Shown: positions 51,302-60,954, counted from the stretch's first letter. The stretch is DNA of 64,000 nucleotides from Lachnospiraceae bacterium (GCA_902381685.1 LR698958.1:62001-126000); one strand, 5' to 3'. Notes: a model not told the origin generated them from the sequence alone. Made by a program: numbers and translations.

Positions 51302-52763
51302 TTTTCTTTTCCTCATCTATAATGTGACAGACTACTTCCCTGTCTGTCATGTGATACCTGATTCCCTCTATTTCCTGATACTCCTCATGCCCTTTTCCGG
51401 CAATCACTATAATATCCGCAGCACCCGCATATTTTATTCCATAACGAATGGCTTCTTCCCGATTACATATCTCCAAATAATTGCCATTTCCGTCCTCCAC
51501 CCCTTCTCTTATTTCACTCATAATCTGTAGAGGGTTTTCATATCTTGGATTATCAGAAGTAATAATCGTAAAATCTGCCAATGCGCCCGATACTTTTCCC
51601 ATTTCATACCTGCGTTCTTTTGCTCTGTTTCCGCCACAGCCAAAAATACAGATAATCCGATGCGGACGATATGAGTGTACCATTTCTAAAATACTTTGTA
51701 AACTCATTGCGTTGTGAGCATAGTCAATCAGTATGATCGTCCCCTTATTTGTACTTATCTGCTCTACTCTTCCCTTTACCTGTGTCTTACATAACGATTG
51801 TCTTATATTTTCAAACGAAACGCCTAATCTTCTGCATACCGCTATGGCACATAAAGAATTATAAATATTAAATCTGCCCGCCATGGACAGAACAATATCG
51901 CCCCGATCTTTTCCATTAAGCCGATACCGAATTCCCAGCCGCCCGCTTTTTCTTGTCACCACTTCATCTGAAGCATAATAATCTGCCTCCTTAGAAAATC
52001 CAACCGTCTCCACATCACAGTTCGCGCGCAGAAACATTTCCCTCCAATACGGACTGTCCATATTTGCAATTCCAAAATCACTCTGACTAAACAATTTCGC
52101 CTTACAATTTTTATATTCTTCAAAATCTTTATGTTCAAATTTTCCAATGTGGTCTTTTCCCAGATTGGTAAATACCCCTATATCAAACTGTATTTCATCA
52201 GTTCTGTGCAGTTTCAGTCCCTGTGAGGACACTTCCATGACAGCGATATCACATTTCTGCAGAACCATCTCCTTTAAAAATCTCTGTATATTTACGGATT
52301 CCGGTGATGTATTTTTCGCCGGTATTCTCTTTTCTCCGATACGGATTTCAATCGTCCCGATAAGCCCCACTTTGTAACCCGACTGCTCTAAAATATGATA
52401 AATCATATAGGCTGTCGTTGTTTTTCCCTTTGTTCCCGTGATGCCTATGACTGTCATTTCTTTTGACGGCTCTCCGTAGAATACACTTGCTATTTTTGCC
52501 AGTGTTTCCCTCACATTCTCTACCAAAATAAAAGTAACTTCCCTAGGTACTTCTATTCTTCTGTCCGCTAAAATGGCAACCGCTCCTTTTTCTACCGCTT
52601 CACCGACATATAATGCTCCGTCTGTAGCCGAACCTTTTATACAGACAAACAGTGTATCTCTTTCCACTTCTCTCGAATCGTGTGTCACTTTCTCAATATC
52701 CGGTTCTGATTCTCCCTGTAATATACTGTATTTTATCGGTCGTAGCAGATTTGTCAGTTTCAT
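51279..52763 (-). CDS. murE: UDP-MurNAc-tripeptide synthetase, DAP-type
   Basis: The 494-residue cytoplasmic ligase adds the third amino acid to UDP-MurNAc-L-Ala-D-Glu. ATP is bound at GITGTKGKTTTAYMI, and TSPESVNIQRFL with the carbamylated lysine region KAKLFSQ follow. The motif SDNPRYENP contains DNPR, the known marker for meso-diaminopimelate ligases, so a DAP-type wall is likely. It lies between dinB and priA, outside the usual dcw cluster. A second, different Mur ligase is at 61860-63386. Confidence 0.94.
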   Translation of the reverse strand: MKLTNLLRPIKYSILQGESEPDIEKVTHDSREVERDTLFVCIKGSATDGALYVGEAVEKGAVAILADRRIEVPREVTFILVENVRETLAKIASVFYGEPSKEMTVIGITGTKGKTTTAYMIYHILEQSGYKVGLIGTIEIRIGEKRIPAKNTSPESVNIQRFLKEMVLQKCDIAVMEVSSQGLKLHRTDEIQFDIGVFTNLGKDHIGKFEHKDFEEYKNCKAKLFSQSDFGIANMDSPYWREMFLRANCDVETVGFSKEADYYASDEVVTRKSGRLGIRYRLNGKDRGDIVLSMAGRFNIYNSLCAIAVCRRLGVSFENIRQSLCKTQVKGRVEQISTNKGTIILIDYAHNAMSLQSILEMVHSYRPHRIICIFGCGGNRAKERRYEMGKVSGALADFTIITSDNPRYENPLQIMSEIREGVEDGNGNYLEICNREEAIRYGIKYAGAADIIVIAGKGHEEYQEIEGIRYHMTDREVVCHIIDEEKKNVCRYYY

Positions 52764-52782
52764 ATGCCACTGCCTTTCCCTA

Positions 52783-53979
52783 CTATTTTAGAAATGTTCC
52801 ACGTTTCACCGCGTCTTCTCCGAAACGTTTTCTTATCTCGTCCAATGCTTTATCTAATTTTCTATGTTTTTCATCTTTTGGCTTCTCCTGTTGTATATCA
52901 AATATACTTAACTGTTCCGGCGCCGTTTCTTCCACCAGTTTGGACGTGCGGATTCCCAGAAGTCTTATCGGCTCTCCATTCCACAATTCCTCAAAAAGCG
53001 CGCATGCATTCTCATATAAAGTTTTATCCTCATACGCTGCCCTTCTCATCTGCCTCTGATGAGATACACTCCGGAAATTATAATACTTGATTTCCACACT
53101 TATCATCTGTGCTTTCTGCCCTGCTTTTCTGAGCCGTTTACCCACACTTTCCGAAAGCCAAAGAAGCACTTCTTTCGCCGTCTCTTTGTCGGCAACATCT
53201 CTCGCCAGAGTTGTTGAATTGCCTATCCCCTTCGCATTTGTCTCTTCCGACTGTACTTTTGCATGGTCAATTCCGTTTGCAAATTCCCAAAGCATCTTTC
53301 CATGACTTTTCAGATGCAGTTCCAATATGCGCGGATTCGTTCCGGCAAGTTCACCTATTGTATTTATCTCCAGTTTTCTCAACACTTCCACACTTGCTCT
53401 TCCCGCCATATATAAACTTGACACCGGAAGGGGCCACATTTTCTTTGAAACTTCCTCTGGAAACAGCGTGTGAACACGGTTTGGCTTCTCAAAATCTGAT
53501 GCCATCTTTGCCAGCAGTTTATTCGTTGAAATCCCTATATTGACCGTAAACCCAAACTGTTCCAAAATCTTATTCTTTATCTCCACTGCCGCCTCTACGG
53601 GAGATGTATATTTGTACGCAATTCCCGTAAAATCCATATAGCATTCGTCAACACTCACCTGCTCAATATCTGATGTATACTGCCTTAAAAACTCCATTAG
53701 TTCCTTACTATATATACTATACATTTTATGGTTAGGTGGTTCCATAATCAGATTCGGACACTTACGAAAGGCATTCGCAACAGGTTCCCCCGTACGAATG
53801 CCATATCTTTTTGCCGGAACAGATTTTGCCAAAACAACTCCGTGTCTTGATTCCTGATTACCGCCGATAATGGCAGGAATCTCCCTTAAATCTATATCCG
53901 CTCCCTGTTTTAACTTTTCTACTGCCGTCCAACTTAAATATGCTGAATTTACATCAATATGAAAAATAATCGGTGTCAT
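52783..53979 (-). CDS. dinB: DNA polymerase IV (Y family)
   Basis: The 398-residue translesion polymerase has the palm motifs HIDVNSAYLSWTAVE (first metal Asp) and SVDECYMDFTG (second carboxylates). KSVPAKRYGI, GISTNKLLAKMASDFEKPN and GIGNSTTL follow, with a little-finger domain near residues 240-350. It ends one base short of the murE leader gap of 19 nt and starts 1 nt after clpB, so it may be induced with the chaperone. No SOS box was recognised in front of it. Confidence 0.95.
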   Translation of the reverse strand: MTPIIFHIDVNSAYLSWTAVEKLKQGADIDLREIPAIIGGNQESRHGVVLAKSVPAKRYGIRTGEPVANAFRKCPNLIMEPPNHKMYSIYSKELMEFLRQYTSDIEQVSVDECYMDFTGIAYKYTSPVEAAVEIKNKILEQFGFTVNIGISTNKLLAKMASDFEKPNRVHTLFPEEVSKKMWPLPVSSLYMAGRASVEVLRKLEINTIGELAGTNPRILELHLKSHGKMLWEFANGIDHAKVQSEETNAKGIGNSTTLARDVADKETAKEVLLWLSESVGKRLRKAGQKAQMISVEIKYYNFRSVSHQRQMRRAAYEDKTLYENACALFEELWNGEPIRLLGIRTSKLVEETAPEQLSIFDIQQEKPKDEKHRKLDKALDEIRKRFGEDAVKRGTFLK

Positions 53980-53980
53980 C

Positions 53981-56566
53981 TTATCCTCTTACACTTGCTT
54001 TTAATTCATTGTTTTCCACATCGATTAAAATTATATCCTGACTTTTTACCTTATCTGCCAAAATAAGTTTAGCTGCAAGAGTCTCCACATGTTTCTGCAA
54101 ATATCTCTTAAGCGGTCTTGCACCGTACATTGCTTCGTACCCTCTCTCCGTAATCATTGCTTTTGCCGCCTGCGTCAGTTCAATGGAAATTTCTTTCTCT
54201 TCTAATCGATGATTAATATCTTTTACTAACAAGTCAATGATGTCACAAATATTTGATTTCGTCAACGGTTTAAACATAATCGTTTCATCTAAACGGTTCA
54301 AAAATTCCGGTCTGAAATGGTTACGCAAATCTCTCATCACCAGTTCTTCGCTCTCTTTTTGAATGTTTCCGTCATCATCAATTCCGTCTAACAGGTAGGC
54401 CGAACCGATATTTGATGTCATGATCAGAATCGTATTCTTAAAATCTACCGTTCTTCCCTGTGAATCCGTAATACGTCCGTCATCAAGCACCTGAAGCAAT
54501 ACGTTAAATACGTCCGGGTGTGCCTTTTCAATTTCATCAAAAAGAACAACTGAATATGGTTTTCTCCTTACTGCCTCCGTCAACTGCCCGCCTTCATCAT
54601 ATCCCACATATCCCGGAGGCGCTCCGATTAATCTGGATACGGAATATTTCTCCATATACTCACTCATGTCAATTCTGACCATATTGTTTTCATCGTCAAA
54701 CAGACTTTCCGCAAGCGCCTTTGCAAGTTCCGTTTTACCTACACCTGTAGGTCCAAGAAACAGAAATGAACCGATTGGTTTACTCGGGTCTTTGATACCT
54801 GCTTTTGAACGGATAATTGCCTCTGTCACTTTCGTAACACCCTCGTCCTGCCCGATAACACGTTTATGAAGTTCCTCTTCCAAATGAAGCGTTTTATTTC
54901 TTTCACTTTCATTTAATTTTGCTACAGGTATGCCTGTCCATCTGGAAATGATTTTTGCAATTTCTTCGTCCGTTACACTTTCATGTACAAGCGTAAGTTC
55001 TCTTGCTTTGACTTTCTCCTCTTCCTCAGCCAGTTGTTTTTGTAACTGCGGAAGTTTTCCGTACTGCAACTCAGCCGCTTTTTCCAAATCATAAGAACGC
55101 TGTGCTTTCTGAATTTCTTTATTCAATGCTTCCATTTCTTCACGGATTTTCTGTACTTTCTCCACGGAAGCCTTTTCGTTATCCCACTGTGCCTTTCTGC
55201 CTGCAAATTCATCTCGAAGTTCTCCCAGTTCTTTTTGAAGATTTACAAGTCTGTCCTGACTTAACCTGTCATTTTCTTTCTTTAATGCAGCCTCCTCAAT
55301 CTCCAACTGCATGATACGTCTTCTCAACTCGTCCAATTCTGTCGGCATGGAATCCAGTTCCGTCTTAATTAAAGCACACGCTTCATCAACTAAGTCAATC
55401 GCTTTGTCCGGAAGAAAACGGTCCGAAATATATCTGTTGGATAACACTGCTGCCGATACCAACGCCCCATCTGTAATCTTCACTCCGTGGAATACTTCAT
55501 ATCGTTCCTTCAATCCTCTTAAAATAGAAATAGCGTCCTCCACGGTAGGCTCTCCCACCATAACCGGCTGGAACCTTCTCTCCAATGCGGCATCTTTTTC
55601 AATATATTGTCTGTATTCATCTAATGTTGTGGCACCGATACAGTGTAACTCTCCTCTGGCAAGCATCGGTTTTAACATATTCCCCGCGTCCATCGCACCG
55701 TCCGTTTTGCCTGCGCCTACAATTGTGTGCAATTCATCAATGAAAAGAATTATTTTTCCATCGCTGCTTTTAACTTCCTCCAGTACCGCTTTTAATCTTT
55801 CTTCAAACTCACCTCTGTATTTTGCTCCTGCAACTAACGCACCCATGTCCAGTGCAAATATTGTCTTATCTTTTAACCCTTCCGGGACGTCACCACGAAC
55901 GATACGCTGTGCCAATCCTTCCACTGCTGCCGTCTTACCAACTCCGGGTTCTCCGATTAATACCGGATTATTTTTTGTTTTGCGGGAAAGAATACGGATA
56001 ACATTCCTTATCTCCGCATCTCGTCCGATAACAGGGTCTAATTTCTGTTCTCTCGCACGCTCCACCAAATCTGTTCCATATTTATTCAATGTATCATAAG
56101 TTGCCTCAGGATTATCATTTGTCACTCTCTGATTTCCTCTCACTGTGGAAAGAGCCTGTAAAAATAGTTCTCTCGTAATTCCAAACTCTTTAAAAATAGT
56201 TTTTATCTCCCTGTTTGGATATTTCAATAAGGAAAGGAAAATATGCTCTACGGAAACATATTCGTCTCCCATCTGCGTCGCCTCATCATCAGAATGAATT
56301 AAAACTTTATTCAAATCCTGCCCGATATAAATTTGTCCGCCTTGCACTTTCACCCTTTTTCTGAGGGCTTCTTCCACACGATTGATAAATAATTCTTTCT
56401 GTATGTTCATCTTTTCCAGCAATTTCAAAATCAAACTATCTTCCTGTGTAAGAAGAGAGTACAATAAATGTTCCTGTTCCACTTCCTGATTGCCATAATC
56501 GTAAGCAATCTTTTCACACCCCTGCACTGCCTGCAATGATTTCTGTGTAAATTTGTTTATATTCAT
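53981..56566 (-). CDS. clpB: ATP-dependent chaperone ClpB
   Basis: The 861-residue disaggregase has two N-domain repeats (residues 1-145), a first AAA+ module with GEPGVGKTA, and a long middle coiled coil (about residues 400-520, [21 protein letters not shown]). A second AAA+ module has [16 protein letters not shown] and IDMSEYMEK, followed by the C-terminal D2 small domain. The IGF/P-loop for ClpP is absent, as expected of ClpB. It heads the long minus-strand run and has a CIRCE-like operator in its promoter. Confidence 0.97.
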   Translation of the reverse strand: MNINKFTQKSLQAVQGCEKIAYDYGNQEVEQEHLLYSLLTQEDSLILKLLEKMNIQKELFINRVEEALRKRVKVQGGQIYIGQDLNKVLIHSDDEATQMGDEYVSVEHIFLSLLKYPNREIKTIFKEFGITRELFLQALSTVRGNQRVTNDNPEATYDTLNKYGTDLVERAREQKLDPVIGRDAEIRNVIRILSRKTKNNPVLIGEPGVGKTAAVEGLAQRIVRGDVPEGLKDKTIFALDMGALVAGAKYRGEFEERLKAVLEEVKSSDGKIILFIDELHTIVGAGKTDGAMDAGNMLKPMLARGELHCIGATTLDEYRQYIEKDAALERRFQPVMVGEPTVEDAISILRGLKERYEVFHGVKITDGALVSAAVLSNRYISDRFLPDKAIDLVDEACALIKTELDSMPTELDELRRRIMQLEIEEAALKKENDRLSQDRLVNLQKELGELRDEFAGRKAQWDNEKASVEKVQKIREEMEALNKEIQKAQRSYDLEKAAELQYGKLPQLQKQLAEEEEKVKARELTLVHESVTDEEIAKIISRWTGIPVAKLNESERNKTLHLEEELHKRVIGQDEGVTKVTEAIIRSKAGIKDPSKPIGSFLFLGPTGVGKTELAKALAESLFDDENNMVRIDMSEYMEKYSVSRLIGAPPGYVGYDEGGQLTEAVRRKPYSVVLFDEIEKAHPDVFNVLLQVLDDGRITDSQGRTVDFKNTILIMTSNIGSAYLLDGIDDDGNIQKESEELVMRDLRNHFRPEFLNRLDETIMFKPLTKSNICDIIDLLVKDINHRLEEKEISIELTQAAKAMITERGYEAMYGARPLKRYLQKHVETLAAKLILADKVKSQDIILIDVENNELKASVRG

Positions 56567-56603
56567 ATGTCACTCCTCCTCTACTTTTGCTTGTTCTACA
56601 TTA

Positions 56604-56646
56604 TGTATAACACTTACTGTTAGCAATGTCAAGAGGTGAGTGCTAA
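56604..56646 (-). promoter_or_regulatory. clpB promoter with CIRCE-like HrcA operator
   Basis: On the minus strand TTGACA (56627-56632) and TATACA (56604-56609) are 17 nt apart. The -35 box lies inside TTAGCACTC-N9-CATTGCTAA (56620-56646). The first half equals the CIRCE consensus and the second (consensus GAGTGCTAA) differs at two positions. No CtsR direct repeat is seen. Confidence 0.75.
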
Positions 56647-56767
56647 TATTTTTCATATTTTTTTGCAAACCCAGTAAAATCAATGGTTTGCAATCCTTTA
56701 TATCTTCTAAAATTGTGATTTTTTCTGTTTTGACACCAATTTGACACCAATTTTTATTTTTTTGGTG

Positions 56768-56947
56768 TCAAGCATTTTCTACTTCGGTTTTGTTATATGC
56801 GTCTACAATGTTATATAAAACACTATTTACGCCATTCGGCATAAACGGTCTGCCCGATTTTGCTTTAAATACAAAACCCGAATATCCGTCCACCTCAAAG
56901 GGCAGGTCTGAAATATATTCACAGCCGACTTTTGCCTGCATATCCTT
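56768..56947 (-). pseudogene. Tyrosine integrase remnant
   Basis: The frame KDMQAKVGCEYISDLPFEV, then DGYSGFVFKAKSGRPFMPN and GVNSVLYNIVDAYNKTEV, matches the segment of Tn916-type integrases just before the catalytic His-x-x-Arg box. It stops at a TGA before any catalytic residue. The following GTGTCAAATTGGTGTCAAAAC (in plus coordinates about 56733-56770, tandem TTGACACCAAT repeats) looks like the 3' end of the same integrase gene after a deletion. Confidence 0.7.
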
Positions 56948-57035
56948 AAGTAGATACCGATTACCACAATCGCTATAAGCACTAAGCTCTGTGCGTTGCT
57001 TAAAAACATTGATACAAATTTTGCCCGAAATTCAT
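56948..57035 (-). pseudogene. TcpD-like conjugation membrane protein remnant, fused to the integrase remnant
   Basis: MNFGQNLYQ followed, after a one-base frameshift, by FLSNAQSLVLIAIVVIGIYL is the start of the TcpD family membrane protein of Tn916-like conjugative elements. The sequence then joins directly to the integrase fragment, so a deletion removed everything between them. A ribosome-binding site GCGAGGAT remains before the ATG. Confidence 0.65.
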
Positions 57036-57086
57036 GTTAATTATCCTCGCTTTCTTCTAATTTTCTCATTTTTTTGCAAAAAGTTA

Positions 57087-57134
57087 GGAGTATCGCTCCA
57101 TAACTGAATTTAACCAGTTATTTTGCGACACTCC
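57087..57134 (-). terminator. Terminator after the alpha/beta hydrolase gene
   Basis: GGAGTATCGC (57087-57096) pairs with GCGACACTCC (57125-57134), with one G-U pair. ATAACTG and CAGTTAT extend the stem inside. On the minus strand CTTTTTGC follows. Confidence 0.7.
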
Positions 57135-57141
57135 CAATTCT

Positions 57142-57894
57142 TTAATCATTCAGAAAATGTAAAACAATATCTGCGAATTTTTCTGCATTTGTGACAATAG
57201 TTGGGTGTCCACCAGTATCAAAAGTATGTATGCTGCCATGCTTAACCAGTTTTTTCATTTCCGCGTATTCCTCTAACATATCTTTTCGACACATATCATC
57301 TTGCTTACTTCCTATAAACAGAATCGGAATACTCAAACTTTCCAATGGTTTAGAAAACAATGGAATTTTTTTCTTTGCACACTCGACAAGTGCCTGTGTA
57401 TTAAGGTCTACAACCGTTTCCCAATCTTCACCCTGACACCATTCGTAAAACTGTTTGCCGTATGTATCATGTTTTGCATATTCACGCTCTTTCAGTAGAT
57501 TTTCCACAAAATTTTGATCTAGTCTTCTGCCGTCAAAACTATCTGCAATTACTTTTTCTATAAGGTCTGGACGTTCTAAAGCTGTATTGACAGCAACCCA
57601 AGCCCCGCCACTTGTTCCTAATAGATTTACTTTTTCTAGTTTTAAATGTTCAATAAGCGTAATAACCTGATGAGCCTGTGAACTCCATAAATCTGCTGGA
57701 ATTTTCTTCACTCTGTCTGATTTCCCATTTCCTAAAAAATCTATCAAAATCACTCGAAAATGTTCTTGATATAACGGCAACAGCATTTCAAACATAGTTG
57801 AAGAAACTGCATCTCCATGCAACATGATAAGTGGTTTTCCGCACCCTATTTCTTTATAAAATATTCTTTTTGACTGATACTTAAAATATGACAT
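57142..57894 (-). CDS. Alpha/beta-fold hydrolase
   Basis: The 250-residue protein has the hydrolase start RIFYKEIGCGKPLIMLHGDAVS (oxyanion HGD), the strand VILIDFLGNGKS and the nucleophile elbow LLGTSGGAW, with Ser95. IPILFIGSKQDDMC supplies the acid and DTGGHPTIV the histidine. It lacks a signal peptide. The substrate is unknown; esters and peroxides are typical. It sits between conjugative-element relics and has its own terminator, so it may be cargo of that element. It could also be a surviving host gene. Confidence 0.85.
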   Translation of the reverse strand: MSYFKYQSKRIFYKEIGCGKPLIMLHGDAVSSTMFEMLLPLYQEHFRVILIDFLGNGKSDRVKKIPADLWSSQAHQVITLIEHLKLEKVNLLGTSGGAWVAVNTALERPDLIEKVIADSFDGRRLDQNFVENLLKEREYAKHDTYGKQFYEWCQGEDWETVVDLNTQALVECAKKKIPLFSKPLESLSIPILFIGSKQDDMCRKDMLEEYAEMKKLVKHGSIHTFDTGGHPTIVTNAEKFADIVLHFLND

Positions 57895-58056
57895 AATTTT
57901 GCCTCCTAATCAATTTTAATATTATTTCTGATTAGCAAGGCGTAATAGCATTGATACACCTTGCTATTACAAAGTTACAAAAATACCCATATTCCAGTCC
58001 TCCTTTCGCTTTTCCTCTTAATTCAATTATACTATTCTATTGTACGAAATGATATA

Positions 58057-58185
58057 TTAATTATTAATTTTTCGGTTATCCCTGCGGTTATTTTTAGTTC
58101 TTTCATAGATAGGCTCTCTTTCTCCTGGAAATTCAAGAGTTCCAAAAGACTGTGCCATATCTGATACAACATATTTCATTTCCAT
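58057..58185 (-). pseudogene. DUF961 (Tn916 Orf23-like) remnant
   Basis: A 42-residue frame starts at the ATG at 58183-58185, with AGGTG 7 nt upstream. It reads MEMKYVVSDMAQSFGTLEFP and GEREPIYERTKNNRRDNR, the start of DUF961 proteins, which are the first genes of Tn916-type conjugative elements. It ends after 42 residues where the full protein has about 105. The strong ribosome-binding site is preserved. Confidence 0.65.
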
Positions 58186-58378
58186 AGTGTTTCACCTCGT
58201 TTCTTTCTATTTTTGATAAGTTTGTTGATTGTGATTTCTTCCTTTTATGTCACTCTATGCACTAAGACAAAAACCATACACCGCAAATAGCACATCTTCT
58301 TTCGGGCGTATCGTTAGAAGACAATTTAATACTTTGATGATAACTGTTATTAAATGCCATATTGCATGAATGAAAAAC

Positions 58379-58409
58379 GGGAGATACACAGATGTTTGTG
58401 CTATCTCCC
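58379..58409 (-). terminator. Terminator of the downstream ABC transporter operon
   Basis: GGGAGATACACA (58379-58390) pairs with TGTGCTATCTCCC (58397-58409), with one bulged C. On the minus strand GTTTTTC follows. It lies about 190 nt after the permease stop. Confidence 0.75.
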
Positions 58410-58476
58410 ATGTCCATTTTTGTGTCATATCAAGGCTCATTCAATAGTGGTAAAATAAGTACCCCTTTCATATAAA

Positions 58477-58575
58477 CTATTTTTTGTTCAATGTTTCTTC
58501 CATATTTTTAGCGGATATTGCATCATCGCTTTTTTCAGTTTCCCTTTTCAGTATCAACACCTCATTCTCTACTTT
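58477..58575 (-). other. Possible short ORF or gene fragment
   Basis: A frame opens after a stop near the permease end and reads KVENEVLILKRETEKSDDAI then SAKNMEETLNKK to a stop at 58477. The charged helical composition looks coding, but there is no clear start or ribosome-binding site. Nothing else was recognised between 58186 and 58600 except the terminator. Confidence 0.3.
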
Positions 58576-58600
58576 TTAATTTAATCATAATACTATTTTA

Positions 58601-59398
58601 CTATAACGACAAATCTCTCTTCTGAAACCTCATCGCACCTACAGCGAAAAATACAATTGCACTTCCAAAAAGTACTCCCAAACATATAAAGCTGTCCGTT
58701 TTATATTTCACTAAACTTTCCGGATTGAATAAAGTCAAAGGAGTAAAATATTTTAAAAACTCTATATCTTCACTAACCTGCGACAACATTTGTACTAAGA
58801 AAAACATCATTCCCAAGCCCGCACCAAGCCCGACAGAGAATTTAAGTTCATCAAACATACATGCAAACATAAAACATAGTGTGGCCAAAAATAGTTCAAG
58901 TAAGAATAACCCCAAATTCAAAAATAAGAATTTTGTAATCTCCAATTCTCCCTCAAACAACATTCCGCTGGCAGCGATGATTAGCCCGGTTGCATATCCT
59001 ATCAAGATAAGTAATCCTATCAGTAAAATTACAAATTGCGTCAGTATGATTTGCATACGGCTATAATGTGTATTTAACAAATATGCCATAGACCCTTTGT
59101 CGATATACTTAGCTACCAATTTGTAGCACATTATGATCGTGTATATAAAAGGTATCAGTATTAGTATAAATCCGTACAAATAGTTATTTAAAAACTCTAA
59201 CAATGTTGTCCCCGGATTCTCCATTCCAAAAGCCGCAAAAAACTGTGGCATGCTTTTAGCAAGTTCATTGATTCCTTCACTCAGGCTCGGATCATACATG
59301 GCTGTGATAATTCCGGCATACATGGTAATAATCGCTAAGAATAATACAATAATTTTGCAGTTTGATTTCAATTCGGTTTTTAATAATGGAATACTCAT
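58601..59398 (-). CDS. ABC-2 type transporter permease
   Basis: The 265-residue membrane protein begins SIPLLKTELKSNCKIIVLFLAI and has six hydrophobic segments. AKYIDKGSMAYLLNTHYSRMQIILTQ is the usual cytoplasmic loop of ABC-2 permeases of the YhfF/bacitracin-type exporters. Its ATG overlaps the ATPase stop (ATGA). The exported substrate is unknown; drug or peptide resistance would be typical of the pair. Confidence 0.88.
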   Translation of the reverse strand: MSIPLLKTELKSNCKIIVLFLAIITMYAGIITAMYDPSLSEGINELAKSMPQFFAAFGMENPGTTLLEFLNNYLYGFILILIPFIYTIIMCYKLVAKYIDKGSMAYLLNTHYSRMQIILTQFVILLIGLLILIGYATGLIIAASGMLFEGELEITKFLFLNLGLFLLELFLATLCFMFACMFDELKFSVGLGAGLGMMFFLVQMLSQVSEDIEFLKYFTPLTLFNPESLVKYKTDSFICLGVLFGSAIVFFAVGAMRFQKRDLSL

Positions 59399-60282
59399 TG
59401 TTTATTACCTCCATAATATTTCAAAAAGAGTTCTTCAAGTGTCTGATGCCTTGCATTTATATCTTTTATATCGTATTTACACAATTCAGAAAGCAATAAA
59501 TTCACATTATCATTTGATATCAGATATACCACATTTTCCTGCCTTTCACTACTGTCCGCGTATAACTTTTGAAAATGAACTGCATCTTCTGTATTTGCAA
59601 ACATAATTTCGTAATGCTTGCTCATATTACTTTTTATCATATTTATATTTTCATCTGCTACAATTCGTCCTTCTTTTATCATCACAATTCGGTCACATGT
59701 ATTTTCAATTTCCTCAAAAATATGTGATGACATCAGTATCGTTTTTCCCTTATCCTTCTCCTTTTTTATCAATTCAATAAATTTGTTTTGCATAAGCGGA
59801 TCTAAACCGGTGGTCGCCTCATCTAAAATTAGAATAGGTGTATTTTGCATAAAGGCAACAATCAGACCGATTTTCTGCTTCATTCCTTTAGACATTTTTT
59901 TGATTTTTACTTTAGTGTTAATACTAAAGTAACTGATGAGTTCTCTGGCGTAATGCAAATCTTTTATATTCTTCATTTTAGCCATAAACTGTATAAACTC
60001 TTCTCCGGTCATATTGTCCATAAATGCAATTTCTCCCGGCAAATAACCGATTTTCTCCTGAATGGAAGCCGACTCTTTAAAACAGTCCATGCCCAGTATT
60101 TTTGCAGAACCGCATTCAGATTGAATAAATCCCATAAGGTGTCTGATTGTTGTTGTTTTTCCCGCTCCGTTTGAGCCTAAAAATCCTACACACTCGCCTT
60201 GCTTTATGGAAAAAGATACGTCGAAAATTCCTTTATTATTTCCATAGTCCTTTGTCAAATTACTAATTTCTATTACGTCCAT
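59395..60282 (-). CDS. ABC transporter ATP-binding protein
   Basis: The 295-residue ATPase has GSNGAGKTTTIRHLMG (Walker A with an unusual Ser), GYLPGEIAFMDNMTG, the signature MSKGMKQKIGLI, Walker B LILDEATTGLDP and the switch SSHIFEE. Its start is the ATG with GGAGG 7 nt before it; a 7-residue extension is rejected. It begins 31 nt after the 2H phosphoesterase gene, so these three genes may share a transcript. Confidence 0.92.
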   Translation of the reverse strand: MDVIEISNLTKDYGNNKGIFDVSFSIKQGECVGFLGSNGAGKTTTIRHLMGFIQSECGSAKILGMDCFKESASIQEKIGYLPGEIAFMDNMTGEEFIQFMAKMKNIKDLHYARELISYFSINTKVKIKKMSKGMKQKIGLIVAFMQNTPILILDEATTGLDPLMQNKFIELIKKEKDKGKTILMSSHIFEEIENTCDRIVMIKEGRIVADENINMIKSNMSKHYEIMFANTEDAVHFQKLYADSSERQENVVYLISNDNVNLLLSELCKYDIKDINARHQTLEELFLKYYGGNKQ

Positions 60283-60313
60283 AAAGATTCCTCCCTGTAA
60301 CAAAATCTGATAT

Positions 60314-60838
60314 TCACTTCAATTCCACTTTCCACAATTCTTCATAAGGATTTGTTTTGGCCAGTCCTATATGTGTCACTTCTCCCCTGAACATTCCAAA
60401 CTCGTCCTGTAATGCCCGGACTGCACCTATCATCTCTTCTCTTGATAATTTCTTTCCCACAGTCGCATGAGGAAACCATTGCATGGGACGATAATAAGGA
60501 CTTACAGAAATATTTCCCGTTTGTAAAAAAATATTATAAATAAATTTCGACAAATTTTGTAAATAATTATTCAATACCGGTGCAATATAAATAACTGAAG
60601 GCAGGAACATTCCAACCGAACACCAAATCACTTCTCCTCTAGACAAAACCTCTATATTTTCTCTTAATTTTCCAATAATTTCTCTTTCCTCCCCCATTTC
60701 AAAGGAAGAAACCGTAATATGGGGTGGCACTTTATTTTCCGTCATAAACACATTTCCACTGCAGTTTGCAATTTTATCTATATACCGCTGTATCCGTTCG
60801 TTCGTCTTATTATCAAAATATAATGAAATAAAATACAT
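60314..60838 (-). CDS. 2H phosphoesterase / 2'-5' RNA ligase-like protein
   Basis: The 174-residue protein has two HxT/S-type motifs, PPHITVSSF near residue 40 and FPHATVGKKL near residue 132, that make the twin-histidine active site of the 2H family. These enzymes act on 2',3'-cyclic or linear RNA or nucleotide ends. The ATG chosen follows GGGAGGAAAA; an in-frame TTG 12 nt upstream is rejected. It is divergent from the arginase-family gene. The natural substrate is unknown. Confidence 0.85.
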   Translation of the reverse strand: MYFISLYFDNKTNERIQRYIDKIANCSGNVFMTENKVPPHITVSSFEMGEEREIIGKLRENIEVLSRGEVIWCSVGMFLPSVIYIAPVLNNYLQNLSKFIYNIFLQTGNISVSPYYRPMQWFPHATVGKKLSREEMIGAVRALQDEFGMFRGEVTHIGLAKTNPYEELWKVELK

Positions 60839-60879
60839 TTTTCCTCCCAATTCGCCGCATAAACTGCATTTTGGCTCAC

Positions 60880-60908
60880 TTGCTATAATAATTTTACCAT
60901 GCTATAAT
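60880..60908 (+). promoter_or_regulatory. Promoter of the arginase-family gene
   Basis: TTGCTA (60880-60885) and TATAAT (60903-60908) are 17 nt apart. CGGAGG lies 12 nt before the ATG. Confidence 0.65.
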
Positions 60909-60954
60909 AACATAACTTATCAATATTTAATACAAAACGGAGGTTATTATTACT

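Noticed and set aside
55311..56099. Long plus-strand open frame of 262 codons opposite clpB
   Set aside because: It is an antisense shadow of a highly conserved gene, with no ribosome-binding site or recognisable protein pattern.
56567..56650. CtsR heptad repeat at clpB
   Set aside because: No GGTCAAA direct repeat is present; the visible symmetry fits CIRCE instead.
58255..58440. Minus-strand open frame of 61 codons beginning MSLDMTQKWTW
   Set aside because: It runs through a strong hairpin with a T-run (58379-58409) and lacks a ribosome-binding site. It is the terminator region of the ABC operon.
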